Source: an uncultured Pseudomonadales bacterium
Lineage (GTDB): Bacteria; Pseudomonadota; Gammaproteobacteria; Pseudomonadales; Cellvibrionaceae
Direction: 5' to 3'
DNA: 64,000 nt
Assembly (NCBI GenBank): GCA_947487765.1
Contig: CANKXO010000005.1
Location: 62,001-126,000 of the forward strand
In this document: positions 1-9,494 of the stretch, in pieces
Layout of the letters: every line of letters starts with the position of its first letter
How positions within the stretch are numbered: the stretch's first letter is position 1
Program-made: the position numbers and the translations under genes
The notes under the pieces: model-generated
Database searches by the model: none
The model's input: only the letters and a program-made list of their open reading frames with translations
Told to the model about the DNA's origin: nothing

Positions 1-121
1 TAGCTGACATTCGTCTAAATAATAGCGAATAGCGGCTCTTTTATATTGTATGGCTGCAGGGATAAATAATGTGAAGCAAGTAGGGTTGATGTTTGAGCAA
101 CTCATTTAAGGTTGGCTGTTT

Positions 122-152
122 AAACCCTCTTGATCAGTGATTAAGAGGGTTT
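122..152 (-). terminator. Inverted repeat, probable terminator of the TRAP binding-protein gene
   Basis: A perfect 10-bp inverted repeat (AAACCCTCTT / AAGAGGGTTT) with an 11-nt loop lies just past the stop codon of the minus-strand gene. It has no long U tract, so termination may be partial. It could also serve a plus-strand gene entering from the left. Bases 1-121 hold no gene I can support. Confidence 0.5.
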
Positions 153-178
153 AATATCGGTTAAGTCTACATTAGCGT

Positions 179-1240
179 TTAATTGTTAAGGTAGGCTTTA
201 TCGGAAATGTTTGTCCAGGCGCGGGTTTTTGCTAAGTATTCGCGTTGTGACTTAATTATCTCTGCTGTTAAGCCCCCGTTGCTTTCTAGCTCTTGAAGTA
301 ATGATGCATTAGCCTTTTTAAGGTCGGCTATAACAGAAGGTGGGAAAGTTTTCACTTGAATATTGGGGTAATCTTTTTTGATCGTTGCCCAGTTCTTTCC
401 GCTTTCATGGTATGACATAGCTGTCATTTGAAATGCGGCTTCTTTCATGGCGACTTCTAGGATAGTTTGTAAATCGGCAGGCAGTTTGTCGAAGGCTTTC
501 TGGTTGACCATGAATTGCAATTCGGCTGCAGGCTCATGCCAGCCAGTGTAGTAGAATGGCGCAATTTTATGGAAGCCCATACGCAAGTCTAAAGAAGGGC
601 CAACCCATTCAAGTGCATCAATCGTATTACGCTCAAGTGCTGTATAGAGCTCACCGGGGGGGATATTGGTAGGTTTAGCGCCAAGTTTTGCTAATACTTC
701 ACCGGCAAAACCTGGGATGCGCATTTTAAGGCCTTGTAAATCGGCAACCGTATTTATCTCCTTTTTAAACCAGCCACCCATTTGGTTACCCGTGTTACCA
801 CCAGGGTATTGGCGAACACCGTACTTGCTGTAGACTTTTTCAGCTAATTCCTGACCGCCGCCATAATAGTACCAAGCGTATTGCTCGGCAGCGATCATGC
901 CGAAAGGCATGGTTGTAAAGAACAAGGTATTGATGTCTTTACCTTTCCAATAATATGACGCAGAGTGGCCCATTTGATACTGGCCCGATTTGACGAAATC
1001 GAAAATGCCGAGTGCGGCCTTATGCTTGTTCTTTGAGTCAATGGTGATTGAAAAACGTCCGTTAGACATTTTTTTAACGTTCTCAGCCATAATTTTGGAT
1101 GTATCGCCAAAAATAGGGAAATTGGTTGGCCACGTTTCTGCTAAGCGCCACTTAATAGGTTTGTCTTGAGCGACACTATTCATCGTTGCGGTGGTAACGG
1201 CAACAGCAAGGGAGATTAGTATTATTGTTTTTTTAATCAT
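179..1240 (-). CDS. TRAP transporter solute-binding protein (DctP family)
   Basis: Periplasmic substrate-binding subunit of a TRAP-type carboxylate transporter. The ORF is open up to 1339, but the start at 1240 gives a proper signal peptide (MIKKTIILISLAVAV..., cleavage near SVAQ) and has an AAGG ribosome site 8-9 bases upstream. The mature part shows the DctP-fold signatures of this family: KWRLAETWP at the N-terminus, the central GGWFKKEI / LKMRIPG segment, and ALERNTIDALEW, which carries residues typical of substrate contact. About 353 aa is normal for the family. No DctQ/DctM membrane genes are adjacent, so they must be elsewhere or beyond the left edge. Divergent from a sensor kinase/regulator pair that probably controls it. 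The ligand cannot be told from sequence; an alpha-keto or other organic acid is likely. Confidence 0.93.
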   Translation of the reverse strand: MIKKTIILISLAVAVTTATMNSVAQDKPIKWRLAETWPTNFPIFGDTSKIMAENVKKMSNGRFSITIDSKNKHKAALGIFDFVKSGQYQMGHSASYYWKGKDINTLFFTTMPFGMIAAEQYAWYYYGGGQELAEKVYSKYGVRQYPGGNTGNQMGGWFKKEINTVADLQGLKMRIPGFAGEVLAKLGAKPTNIPPGELYTALERNTIDALEWVGPSLDLRMGFHKIAPFYYTGWHEPAAELQFMVNQKAFDKLPADLQTILEVAMKEAAFQMTAMSYHESGKNWATIKKDYPNIQVKTFPPSVIADLKKANASLLQELESNGGLTAEIIKSQREYLAKTRAWTNISDKAYLNN

Positions 1241-1336
1241 TATTATTAGCCTTATTATTTTATAGTCGATCAAGGGGTTCTGTTGACGCCCAGTTAATTT
1301 GCCATTGCTAGTCTTAGCGCGCGCCACTATTTTCAT

Positions 1337-1356
1337 CATAACCTATATAGGTTATG
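1337..1356. promoter_or_regulatory. Perfect 20-bp palindrome, candidate response-regulator operator
   Basis: CATAACCTATATAGGTTATG is its own reverse complement. It lies 97 bp upstream of the TRAP binding-protein start and about 157 bp before the divergent kinase gene, the expected place for the operator of the neighbouring NarL-type regulator. Binding is inferred. Confidence 0.55.
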
Positions 1357-1512
1357 CGGAAAACGTTGTGGTGAGGGAGCGTAGATGTAAAACAAAGTTG
1401 TAGAGCAAAAAATAACCAGCTAATATAGTGCCCTATTAATATTGCTTTTCTAGCCAATAATTATGCTTATGCATCGATTAAGCAAGGACTTATCAAGAGT
1501 GTTTCAGTTGTT

Positions 1513-2892
1513 ATGAATCTGTCGCAAAAAATACAGCTATTATCTATTTTGCCACTCATGATCGCTATGTTGGTAGTGGCGTTGGTGACGGAAATTCAAT
1601 TCGAAAAATTATCAACCCAAACAGCCAATAGCTTTCGTGACAGTATTACTAATAGTAGGAAGCAGGAATTAAAAAACTATATATCACTGGCTCTGTCTTC
1701 GATTGATCATATTTATGAGCATAACCACCAGGATGATAGTGCAGCTAAAGAATTGGTCATCGATATTTTGACTAACTTGGAATACGGCGAAGACGGTTAC
1801 TTCTTTGCGTATGACGATAATGGCGATAATATTGTCCACCCTAGACAACCTTACCGTATTGGCAAAAATTGGTGGGATCTACAGGATCAGGAAGGGCAGT
1901 ACATCATTCGAGATTTGATCAATAGTGCTCAAGGTGATAGAGATTTTGTTGAGTATGTTTGGGAAAAGCCATCCAGTAAAGAAACGGCTAAAAAATTGGC
2001 TTATTCAGTTATGCTTGATCGTTGGCAATGGATGTTAGGTACAGGGATATATATTGATGATATTGACCGGGATGTTGCCGCGATGCAGAGCGAAGTGGAT
2101 AAAAAAATTAAAACCTCCTCTTATGTCATCCTTTTTATTGCGCTTTCTGCTTTTGGCGTTATATTTATTTGTGGTATTTTTTTGCAGTTTAGTGAACGCA
2201 AATTAGCGGATGGTAAGTTACAAGAGCTAACAAAGCGTGTGCTTAATACTCAAGACGAAGAACGTCGCCGCGTCTCACGAGAACTACATGATGGTATTAG
2301 TCAGTTAATTGCGAGCGCTAAGTTTTCACTGGAAACTGCAGCGATTAAAATAAAAGAGAATAAAAACCCAGACAAGGATATATCTATCGCGCAAGATCGC
2401 ATTGTTCAAACCTTGCAGGATCTGCGGCGAATATCTCGGGATTTACATCCGGCTATTTTGGACGATCATGGTTTATCGACGGGGCTTAAGGCGTTGGCAA
2501 AAAGCTTTTCAGAGAGAACTGGAACCAAAATTATATTTAATGATATCTCTGTAAGAAATATATTGCCTTTTGATATCAAAACATCACTGTATCGAGTGGC
2601 TCAAGAGGCATTAACAAATATCGAGCGTCATGCAGAAGCAGATCAAATAGAAATATCGATTCGAGTTGATAAGTCTTGGGTGATTCTCTCGATACAAGAT
2701 AATGGCAAAGGTTTTAATGTTGAGTCATTGGAGCGGAGTAAGTCGCCAACAGAAGGTATTGGCCTGAGAAATATGCATGAGCGTTTAGCGTATCATAAGG
2801 GTGTTTTTTCGATCACGTCGAATAAAAAGGGCACACTGGTTGTTGCTAAAATACCAAAGTCGGTATTGCGCTATGCTGCTCATGTTGAATAA
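1513..2892 (+). CDS. Cache-domain sensor histidine kinase (HisKA_3 type)
   Basis: Inner-membrane sensor of a two-component system. Two membrane helices (about residues 8-28 and 203-225) enclose a periplasmic single Cache domain with the typical DGYFFAYD and HP motifs around residues 94-110 and WMLGTGIY near 173. The cytoplasmic part has the HisKA_3 phosphoacceptor (RELHDG, His259), an N box (EALTNIERH, Asn369), DNGKGF (about 396-401) and GIGLRNM (415-421). This is the NarX/DegS-like kinase architecture that pairs with LuxR-type regulators, and such a regulator follows 35 bp downstream. Divergence from a TRAP binding-protein gene suggests that it senses an organic acid and controls uptake; the ligand is not known. 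Confidence 0.93.
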   Translation: MNLSQKIQLLSILPLMIAMLVVALVTEIQFEKLSTQTANSFRDSITNSRKQELKNYISLALSSIDHIYEHNHQDDSAAKELVIDILTNLEYGEDGYFFAYDDNGDNIVHPRQPYRIGKNWWDLQDQEGQYIIRDLINSAQGDRDFVEYVWEKPSSKETAKKLAYSVMLDRWQWMLGTGIYIDDIDRDVAAMQSEVDKKIKTSSYVILFIALSAFGVIFICGIFLQFSERKLADGKLQELTKRVLNTQDEERRRVSRELHDGISQLIASAKFSLETAAIKIKENKNPDKDISIAQDRIVQTLQDLRRISRDLHPAILDDHGLSTGLKALAKSFSERTGTKIIFNDISVRNILPFDIKTSLYRVAQEALTNIERHAEADQIEISIRVDKSWVILSIQDNGKGFNVESLERSKSPTEGIGLRNMHERLAYHKGVFSITSNKKGTLVVAKIPKSVLRYAAHVE

Positions 2893-2927
2893 ATAAAATA
2901 AAAATAATGAAATAATTAGAGGTTAGT

Positions 2928-3548
2928 ATGATTCGAGTGATGCTGGTAGACGATCACCCACTATTTCGCGAAGGGATTGGTGCGCGTCTTGAAATGAGCG
3001 ATGAGATTATTCTGGTGGGTGAAGCAGAAAATGGAAAGCAAGCAATAGAAAAGCTCAAAGAATTAAAGCCTGATGTTGTCTTAATGGATATTAATATGCC
3101 AGAGATGAATGGTATGGATGTCCTCGAAGTGGTGACTGAAATGGACTTTGATACTAAGTTTATTATTCTTAGTATGCATGACGATAAAGAATATATAGTG
3201 CGTGTGATTCGTATGGGGGCTGATGGTTATATGCTAAAAGACGTATCCGGCGATGAAATGATTAGCGCAATCAAAGAAGTGTATGGTGGGGAAAAGCATT
3301 TTAGCCAAGAAGTAGCGTCTATTCTGGCGCAACAGGATATAGACAAAAGTGAATGTAAGCTCACTAATCGAGAGCAACTAATACTGCGTTTGATTTCATT
3401 GGGGTACAGTAATAAGCAGATTGCTCAAGAATTAAATAATAGTGTTCGCACCGTCGAAACGCATAAGCGTAACTTAACAAGAAAGCTGGATATAAATACA
3501 ACCTCGGGGCTAGTGCGTTATGCCATCGAGCATGGTATTGATAAGTGA
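2928..3548 (+). CDS. NarL/LuxR-family response regulator
   Basis: Partner of the upstream Cache kinase. The receiver domain (1-120) has the acidic pair Asp8-Asp9, phosphoacceptor Asp54 (VVLMDINMP), Ser82 and Lys104. A LuxR-type helix-turn-helix occupies about residues 143-200 (LTNREQLILRLISLGYSNKQ ... VRTVETHKRNL). The ATG follows a GAGG ribosome site. The palindrome at 1337-1356 is a candidate target site; a regulatory role toward the TRAP gene is inferred from position. Confidence 0.94.
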   Translation: MIRVMLVDDHPLFREGIGARLEMSDEIILVGEAENGKQAIEKLKELKPDVVLMDINMPEMNGMDVLEVVTEMDFDTKFIILSMHDDKEYIVRVIRMGADGYMLKDVSGDEMISAIKEVYGGEKHFSQEVASILAQQDIDKSECKLTNREQLILRLISLGYSNKQIAQELNNSVRTVETHKRNLTRKLDINTTSGLVRYAIEHGIDK

Positions 3549-3607
3549 TTTAGGCTATTAAAAAGACCTACATCCCTGTAGTGGTTCTATCTATTGTTGG
3601 CGGTAAA

Positions 3608-3808
3608 TTATTTTAATACGAAAGTAATTTTCATTTTGACGCGGTATTCAGTAATTTTGCCATCATCGATTGACACTTCTTGATCGCAAACCCAAGCTGA
3701 TTTGACATTTTTAAGGGTTTCGCAGGCGCGCTTCACCCCTTCTTCAACGGCATCGTCAAAGCTTTTTTTCGATGAACTGCTAACTTCGGTAATACGTGCA
3801 ACGCTCAT
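3608..3808 (-). CDS. Dodecin, flavin-binding dodecamer-forming protein
   Basis: 66 aa, the usual dodecin length. It shows the family pattern VARITEVSSSSKKSFDDAV, then AWV with the flavin-stacking Trp (Trp39), then ITEYRVKMKITFVL. Dodecins form hollow dodecamers that store or buffer flavins in the cytoplasm. The start is set by an AGGAG site 8 bp upstream. It is a stand-alone gene between the response regulator and yhbY. Confidence 0.93.
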   Translation of the reverse strand: MSVARITEVSSSSKKSFDDAVEEGVKRACETLKNVKSAWVCDQEVSIDDGKITEYRVKMKITFVLK

Positions 3809-3903
3809 AATTATCTCCTGATTCTGTTATTTTAATTTTTAGGAGAGCGAAGATTAGCAGTTTCATTGGGAACCGACAAATATTGCCAAAATAAGAGGGG
3901 AGT

Positions 3904-4206
3904 TTAGCGCAGCAAATTTGACAGTTTGGGGTTTGGTTTTTTAGCGGGCCTCAGGATCAATACAACCTTTCCAATCTCTTGCACAACGGTAGATTGAGTC
4001 TGATTTCTAATTTCTTCTATTGCTTGCTTGCGAGTCTCTCTGTCTTCGATAACCAATTTGATTTTGATGAGTTCGTGGTCAGTGAGGGCTCGCTCAATTT
4101 CGGCTAAAACGTTTTCAGTTAATCCGTTACCAGCAATAGTGACGACAGGCTTTAGTGAGTGGCCAATCGATCGGTAGTGCTTCTTTTGTTCGTTACTCAA
4201 TGACAT
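3904..4206 (-). CDS. yhbY: YhbY-like ribosome assembly RNA-binding protein (CRM domain)
   Basis: A 100-aa single CRM-domain protein. It begins MSLSNEQKKHYRSIGHSLKP, continues VVTIAGNGLTENVLAEIERA, and includes the basic loop region and VVQEIGKVVLILRPAKKPN, all typical of YhbY, which associates with pre-50S ribosomal particles. It is divergent from rlmE with a 73-bp gap, the arrangement normal in Gammaproteobacteria. Confident. Confidence 0.95.
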   Translation of the reverse strand: MSLSNEQKKHYRSIGHSLKPVVTIAGNGLTENVLAEIERALTDHELIKIKLVIEDRETRKQAIEEIRNQTQSTVVQEIGKVVLILRPAKKPNPKLSNLLR

Positions 4207-4279
4207 AATGTAGCTTCTGTATAAATGGGCAAGTATTCTAGCCTGACTCCTATCGAATTTCCATGAGTAACCTATTTCT

Positions 4280-4903
4280 ATGGCGCGTTCAAAAACCAGT
4301 AAGCACTGGCTGAAAGAGCATTTTAATGATCAATACGTTAAGCAATCACAAGAAGATGGGTATCGATCTCGTGCTAGTTATAAATTATTAGAGCTTCATA
4401 AAAAGGATAAGCTTATCCGCAGAGGAATGACAGTGATTGATCTTGGGGCGGCGCCAGGTGGCTGGTCTCAAGTGGCCGCGGAGCTTGTTGGTGATGAAGG
4501 CATGGTTATCGCGTCAGATATCCTGCCAATGGATATGCTGGCCGGTGTTGATTTTGTTCAGGGAGATTTTACCGAAGATGCAGTATTAGAAGAAATACTA
4601 AGAGTTGTTGATCGACGTCCAGTAGACCTTGTGATTTCGGATATGGCCCCCAATATGAGTGGTATGGCTGATATAGATCAGCCGAGAGCTATGGGGTTGG
4701 TTGAGTTGGCCTTTGATCTAGCGCACCAAGTACTTAGTCCCGAGGGCGCTTTTGTAGCTAAGGTTTTTCAGGGTGAAGGCTCTGATACATTAATGCGGGA
4801 TATGCGTAAGTACTATAATAGCTTTGTGTCTCGTAAACCGGAATCATCCCGGGCGCGTTCCCGTGAGATATATTGGGTTGGGAAAGGCTTTAAAGGGCTT
4901 TAA
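4280..4903 (+). CDS. rlmE: 23S rRNA (uridine2552-2'-O)-methyltransferase RlmE
   Basis: Methylates the 2'-hydroxyl of U2552 in the 23S A loop using S-adenosylmethionine. 207 aa, normal length. The SAM motif [13 protein letters not shown] is at about 52-64. The four catalytic residues of the FtsJ/RrmJ family fall at Lys35, Asp121 (DLVISDMAP), Lys161 (VAKVFQG) and Glu196 (SREIYWVG). Upstream of ftsH as in most Gammaproteobacteria, but with a 182-bp gap holding a hairpin. Confidence 0.97.
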   Translation: MARSKTSKHWLKEHFNDQYVKQSQEDGYRSRASYKLLELHKKDKLIRRGMTVIDLGAAPGGWSQVAAELVGDEGMVIASDILPMDMLAGVDFVQGDFTEDAVLEEILRVVDRRPVDLVISDMAPNMSGMADIDQPRAMGLVELAFDLAHQVLSPEGAFVAKVFQGEGSDTLMRDMRKYYNSFVSRKPESSRARSREIYWVGKGFKGL

Positions 4904-4917
4904 GTCGTAATAAAGTG

Positions 4918-4938
4918 AAACTATCTGCCGGATAGTTT
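4918..4938 (+). terminator. Hairpin between rlmE and ftsH
   Basis: AAACTATC (4918-4925) and GATAGTTT (4931-4938) form a perfect 8-bp stem with a 5-nt loop, 15 bases past the rlmE stop. No U tract follows, so it may be an attenuator or processing site rather than a full terminator. Confidence 0.4.
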
Positions 4939-5085
4939 GACCAAAGGCTATACTGGGATATAAGGTAGTAATTTCGAATATTAGCGTTTTGTAAGAGTAT
5001 GAAGAGTTAAAGTATCTGCATTTTTGGCAGATTTAGGTTAATTAACTCGAAAAGTAGAAAATAAAGAATCATAGAGGGTATCCAT

Positions 5086-7005
5086 TTGAACGATATGGCA
5101 AAAAATCTTGTGTTGTGGTTGATAATCGCCGGTATTATTTTAACGGTGGTTCAAGGCTTCGATAAGCCTAGTCAGGAGAAAACGCTGGATTATTCCGAAT
5201 TTGTGGCTGAAGTCCAATCTGGCCGTATCCAAGAAGTGTCGATTAGTGGCCAGGTTATCACCGGCCGTTATCAGGACCAGTCAGTCTTTACGACGATTCG
5301 CCCTGAAGTGTTGGATATGAAATTGATGGATGACCTTCTAAATAACAATGTTCAGGTGAAGGCACCTAAGCCAGAAGAGACAAGCTTATGGAAGCAATTG
5401 CTTGTTGCCAGTTTCCCAATCCTGATCATCATCGCTGTATTCCTGTTCTTTATGAGACAGATGCAAGGTGGTGGCGGTGGCCGTGGTAACCCAATGAGTT
5501 TTGGTAAGAGCAAGGCTCGATTGTTGGGTGAAGACCAGATTAATGTGACCTTTGGTGATGTTGCTGGTGTTGATGAAGCAAAAGAAGAGGTACAAGAACT
5601 TGTAGAGTTTTTGCGAGACCCAAGCAAGTTCCAGCGTCTTGGTGGCCGTATTCCTCGCGGTGTTTTGATGGCTGGCCAGCCTGGTACAGGTAAAACACTA
5701 TTAGCTAAAGCTATTGCCGGCGAGGCTAAAGTGCCTTTCTTCTCTATTTCCGGTTCGGACTTTGTTGAGATGTTTGTTGGTGTTGGTGCCTCTCGGGTAC
5801 GTGACATGTTTGAGCAGGCTAAGAAAAGCGCGCCTTGTATTATCTTTATCGATGAGATCGATGCTGTGGGTCGTCATCGTGGTGGTGGTCATGGTGGTGG
5901 GCATGATGAGCGCGAACAAACATTGAACCAGCTTTTGGTTGAAATGGATGGCTTTGAAGCTAACGATGGCGTCATTGTTATCGCTGCTACTAACCGCCCC
6001 GATGTATTGGATAAAGCACTATTGCGTCCAGGTCGTTTTGATCGTCAGGTTTATGTAGGCTTGCCAGATATTCGTGGACGTGAGCAGATACTAAAAGTCC
6101 ATATGCGTAAAGTGCCATTGTCAGACCAGGTCGATGCGACTGTCATTGCGCGTGGTACCCCGGGCTTTTCAGGTGCAGACTTAGCTAATTTAGTTAATGA
6201 AGCGGCTTTATTTGCTGCTCGCGGGAATCGCCGTATTGTGACTATGGAAGAGTTTGAAAAAGCTCGGGATAAAATTCTCATGGGCGCTGAGCGTAAAACC
6301 ATGGTGATGAGCGAAAAGGAAAAAGAGAATACTGCTTATCATGAGGCGGGTCATGCTATTGTTGGTCGTTTAGTGCCAGAGCATGATCCTGTTCATAAGG
6401 TGACCATTATCCCTCGTGGACGAGCATTGGGTGTGACTCAGTTTTTACCCGAGGAAGACCGCTATAGCTACAGTAAGCGTGCATTAGAGTCGCAATTGTG
6501 TTCGCTGTTTGGTGGTCGAATTGCAGAAGAAATGACCCTAGGTAAAGAAGGCGTGACAACCGGCGCTTCGAACGATATTGAGCGAGCGACTCAGCTCGCT
6601 AATAATATGGTGACCAAGTGGGGGCTCTCAGAGAAATTAGGTCCATTGCATTATGGTGAAGATGAATCCGGTGTGCCAGGTGCCGGTAATGTTCATTATT
6701 CAGGTGAGACGTCTAAGCATATCGATGAAGAAGTGCGTTCTATTATTGATGACACATATTCCCGTGCGGAGAAATTGCTTGAAGATAATCGTGATATTCT
6801 CGAAGCGATGAAAGATGCATTAATGGAATATGAGACTATTGATTCGGAGCAAGTGGGTGATTTGATGGCACGACGAACTGTAAGGCCACCAAAAGATTGG
6901 CATGATACTGATAATAGTGACTCGTCTGGTGGTTCTTCGGTGGCTGGCGATAGAAAGCCTAAAGATTCCAGTGATCCAATCGGTGGGCCTGCTGGCGAAC
7001 ATTAA
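5086..7005 (+). CDS. ftsH: ATP-dependent zinc metalloprotease FtsH
   Basis: Membrane-anchored AAA+ protease that degrades misfolded membrane proteins and short-lived regulators. 639 aa. Two N-terminal membrane helices (about 6-23 and 104-123) flank a periplasmic domain. The AAA module has Walker [10 protein letters not shown] (196-204), Walker B FIDEID (254-259) and the second region of homology RPGRFDR (314-320). The protease zinc site HEAGH is at 419-423. The best start is TTG at 5086, because AGAGGG at 5073-5078 is 7 bases away, against 16 for the in-frame ATG at 5095. Oddity: Gln198 replaces the usual Pro in GPPGTGKT. The C-terminus is Gly/Ser/Asp-rich. Confidence 0.97.
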   Translation: MNDMAKNLVLWLIIAGIILTVVQGFDKPSQEKTLDYSEFVAEVQSGRIQEVSISGQVITGRYQDQSVFTTIRPEVLDMKLMDDLLNNNVQVKAPKPEETSLWKQLLVASFPILIIIAVFLFFMRQMQGGGGGRGNPMSFGKSKARLLGEDQINVTFGDVAGVDEAKEEVQELVEFLRDPSKFQRLGGRIPRGVLMAGQPGTGKTLLAKAIAGEAKVPFFSISGSDFVEMFVGVGASRVRDMFEQAKKSAPCIIFIDEIDAVGRHRGGGHGGGHDEREQTLNQLLVEMDGFEANDGVIVIAATNRPDVLDKALLRPGRFDRQVYVGLPDIRGREQILKVHMRKVPLSDQVDATVIARGTPGFSGADLANLVNEAALFAARGNRRIVTMEEFEKARDKILMGAERKTMVMSEKEKENTAYHEAGHAIVGRLVPEHDPVHKVTIIPRGRALGVTQFLPEEDRYSYSKRALESQLCSLFGGRIAEEMTLGKEGVTTGASNDIERATQLANNMVTKWGLSEKLGPLHYGEDESGVPGAGNVHYSGETSKHIDEEVRSIIDDTYSRAEKLLEDNRDILEAMKDALMEYETIDSEQVGDLMARRTVRPPKDWHDTDNSDSSGGSSVAGDRKPKDSSDPIGGPAGEH

Positions 7006-7030
7006 GCTAATCATTTTTTAATTTCTTGGC

Positions 7031-7068
7031 AAAGGCGTTTCTCTTTTAGGGAAACGCCTTTATTATAT
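7031..7068 (+). terminator. Rho-independent terminator after ftsH
   Basis: An 11-bp perfect stem, AAAGGCGTTTC (7031-7041) and GAAACGCCTTT (7051-7061), with a 9-nt loop, followed by a T-rich stretch. It lies in the 68-bp ftsH-folP gap, so folP-glmM needs read-through or its own promoter. Confidence 0.8.
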
Positions 7069-7073
7069 TTACT

Positions 7074-7922
7074 ATGATAAAAACTCATCGATACCTTGAT
7101 TTGTCTCGGCCGCGATTAATGGCCATCCTCAATGTGACCCCAGACTCTTTTTCTGATGGCGGTTTATTGTTTAAAAGCTCGAAGATTGATGAGGCTCTTG
7201 TGAGTCGGCGTGTCGAAGAACTGGTAGCTGATGGCGCGGAAATCATCGATATTGGTGGTGAATCGACAAGGCCAGGTGCTGCATCAGTAAGTGTACAGGA
7301 AGAGTTGGATAGAGTTATTCCTGTTGTGGAATGCATCGCCAATAATTGTGATGTTGCTATTTCTGTTGATACAAGTTCTCCTCAGGTGATGACGGCAGCT
7401 GCTGCTAGTGGTGCTCATTTGATTAATGACGTGCGAGCCTTAACTCGTGGCGGTGCTTTATCTGCAGCAGCACAAACAGGCTTGCCTGTATGCTTAATGC
7501 ATATGCAAGGTACGCCTGAAACGATGCAGGATAGTCCGGGTTACTCTAATGTGGTGACTGATGTCAGTGACTTTCTTCAACAGAGAGTTGTAAGTTGTTT
7601 GGATGCGGGAATATCGAGCTCCAAAATATGGCTTGATCCAGGATTTGGTTTTGGCAAAACTTTGGAGCACAATCTGGCATTGTTGCGTCATTTACCGGAG
7701 TTAGTTAGTTTAGGTTTTCCTGTGCTGGTAGGTTTTTCACGGAAATCTATGATCGGAAAATTGTTGGGGCGAGAATTGCCTGAACGTTTGCCGGGTAGTT
7801 TAGCATTGGCGCTTATGGCGCTTGAGCGTGGCGCAAAAATATTGCGAGTGCATGATATTTCTGAAACTCGTGATGTGATCGATACTTTCATGGCTGTAAA
7901 AATTGCGTCAAATCAACAATAA
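7074..7922 (+). CDS. folP: Dihydropteroate synthase
   Basis: Condenses 6-hydroxymethyl-dihydropterin pyrophosphate with p-aminobenzoate in folate synthesis; the sulfonamide target. 282 aa. Signatures: MAILNVTPDSFSDGG (about 17-31), DIGGESTRPG (about 60-69), ISVDTSS near 98, LINDVRA near 115 and VGFSRKSMIG near 222. The ATG lies only 13 bp beyond the terminator arm and lacks a clear Shine-Dalgarno site, so the exact start is less sure than the identity. Conserved position between ftsH and glmM. Confidence 0.96.
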   Translation: MIKTHRYLDLSRPRLMAILNVTPDSFSDGGLLFKSSKIDEALVSRRVEELVADGAEIIDIGGESTRPGAASVSVQEELDRVIPVVECIANNCDVAISVDTSSPQVMTAAAASGAHLINDVRALTRGGALSAAAQTGLPVCLMHMQGTPETMQDSPGYSNVVTDVSDFLQQRVVSCLDAGISSSKIWLDPGFGFGKTLEHNLALLRHLPELVSLGFPVLVGFSRKSMIGKLLGRELPERLPGSLALALMALERGAKILRVHDISETRDVIDTFMAVKIASNQQ

Positions 7923-7985
7923 CACTTGTCATTTTTTGTTACACTACGGGTCTATTTTTTGGGCGCAAGTGTAAAAGGAGATGTA

Positions 7986-9350
7986 ATGTCGAGAAAATAT
8001 TTTGGTACTGATGGTATTCGAGGCAAGGTAGGTGAATACCCTATTACGCCAGATTTTGTGTTGCGTTTGGGTTGGGCAGTGGGGCGTGTATTTGCGCGGC
8101 GATCCAAGGGACAGAATTTGGTTTTAATCGGTAAAGATACTCGCATTTCAGGTTACATGTTTGAATCCGCGCTAGAAGCTGGATTAATTAATGCTGGCGT
8201 TGATGTTGGGCTGTTGGGGCCTATGCCGACACCGGCGATTGCTTACCTTTCTCAAGCGTTTCGTGCCCAAGCCGGCATCGTTATTAGTGCATCGCACAAC
8301 CCTTTCTATGATAACGGCATCAAACTCTTTAGCGGTGCCGGGACAAAACTGCCTGATGAAATCGAGCTGGAAGTCGAAGCTGAGCTCGACAAAACAATGG
8401 TTAGCGCAGATGAGTTAGGTAAGGCGCGACGTATCGATGATGCGAAAGGTCGTTATATTGAATTTTGTAAAAGTACCCTTCCTCGGGGGCTTAAATTAAA
8501 TGGTTACCATATCGTATTGGATTGCTCCCACGGTGCAACGTACCAAGTTGCGCCAAGTGTTTTCCAAGAGTTGGGCGCTCAAGTTGATGTGATTCATGCA
8601 GCTCCTGATGGCCGCAATATAAACGAAGGTTGTGGCTCTACTCACCCTGCCAAGCTTCAAGCCAGAGTGCTGGAGTTAGGGGCTGATCTCGGTATTGCCT
8701 TTGATGGCGATGGTGATCGGGTGCTATTTGTTGACCATGAAGGTGAGCTGGTTGACGGTGATGAGTTGCTCTATATTATTTCTGCAGCACGCCACCAATT
8801 AAGAGGGTGTAGCGGTGTGGCCGGTACCTTAATGTCTAATTACGGTCTGGAGTTAGCGTTTAAGAAGTTAGGTATTCCCTTTGATCGGGCAGGTGTCGGT
8901 GATCGTCATGTTATCGAAATGATGCGCACTAAAGGCTGGATGCTAGGTGGTGAGTCGTCGGGCCATATTATTTGTGGTGATGTCACAACAACCGGCGATG
9001 GTGTGGTATCTGCCCTTCAAGTCGTTAATGCTTTGCATATACTTGCAGAACCTCTAGCGACATCCAAAAAAGGTATGACAAAGTTACCTCAAACGATGAT
9101 CAATGTGCGTTTGCCGCAACGCGTTAATCTTCAAGCCAATAAGGTTATTGATGCCGCAGTGGCTGCCGCCGAAGCGGAATTGGCCGATTCGGGCAGAGTG
9201 TTATTGAGGCCTTCAGGAACTGAGCCTGTTATTCGAGTGATGGTTGAAGGTGAGGATCAGATGTTGGTCAGTGACTTGGCAGGGCGACTCGCGGAGGTTG
9301 TTCAAGCAGAATTAACCAGCGATGTACCTATATTGAAAGTCGCTGATTAA
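7986..9350 (+). CDS. glmM: Phosphoglucosamine mutase
   Basis: Interconverts glucosamine-6-phosphate and glucosamine-1-phosphate for peptidoglycan and LPS precursor synthesis. The frame is open from 7926, but the ATG at 7986 ([13 protein letters not shown]) has an AAAGGAG site just upstream and matches the family start, giving 454 aa. The active-site phosphoserine loop SASHNP has Ser103. The Mg-binding loop DGDGD is at 240-244. The C-terminal phosphate-binding [12 protein letters not shown] is present. It follows folP by 63 bp. Confidence 0.97.
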   Translation: MSRKYFGTDGIRGKVGEYPITPDFVLRLGWAVGRVFARRSKGQNLVLIGKDTRISGYMFESALEAGLINAGVDVGLLGPMPTPAIAYLSQAFRAQAGIVISASHNPFYDNGIKLFSGAGTKLPDEIELEVEAELDKTMVSADELGKARRIDDAKGRYIEFCKSTLPRGLKLNGYHIVLDCSHGATYQVAPSVFQELGAQVDVIHAAPDGRNINEGCGSTHPAKLQARVLELGADLGIAFDGDGDRVLFVDHEGELVDGDELLYIISAARHQLRGCSGVAGTLMSNYGLELAFKKLGIPFDRAGVGDRHVIEMMRTKGWMLGGESSGHIICGDVTTTGDGVVSALQVVNALHILAEPLATSKKGMTKLPQTMINVRLPQRVNLQANKVIDAAVAAAEAELADSGRVLLRPSGTEPVIRVMVEGEDQMLVSDLAGRLAEVVQAELTSDVPILKVAD

Positions 9351-9494
9351 AGTATACCGATTAATCAAGTTGTAACTTGGCGCTATCTCAGCTAATATTG
9401 CCGCCGTTTTAAATCTGCATTTCTTCTATAGCAACTTTTGTACTTTTTAAGGTCAAAGTTGTCGTAAAAGTCCCAGTATCAGGAAAATCTGCTT

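Noticed and set aside
3-32. Short frame ADIRLNNSE-stop at the left edge, possibly the C-terminus of an upstream gene
   Set aside because: Only nine codons are visible, too few to support a gene.
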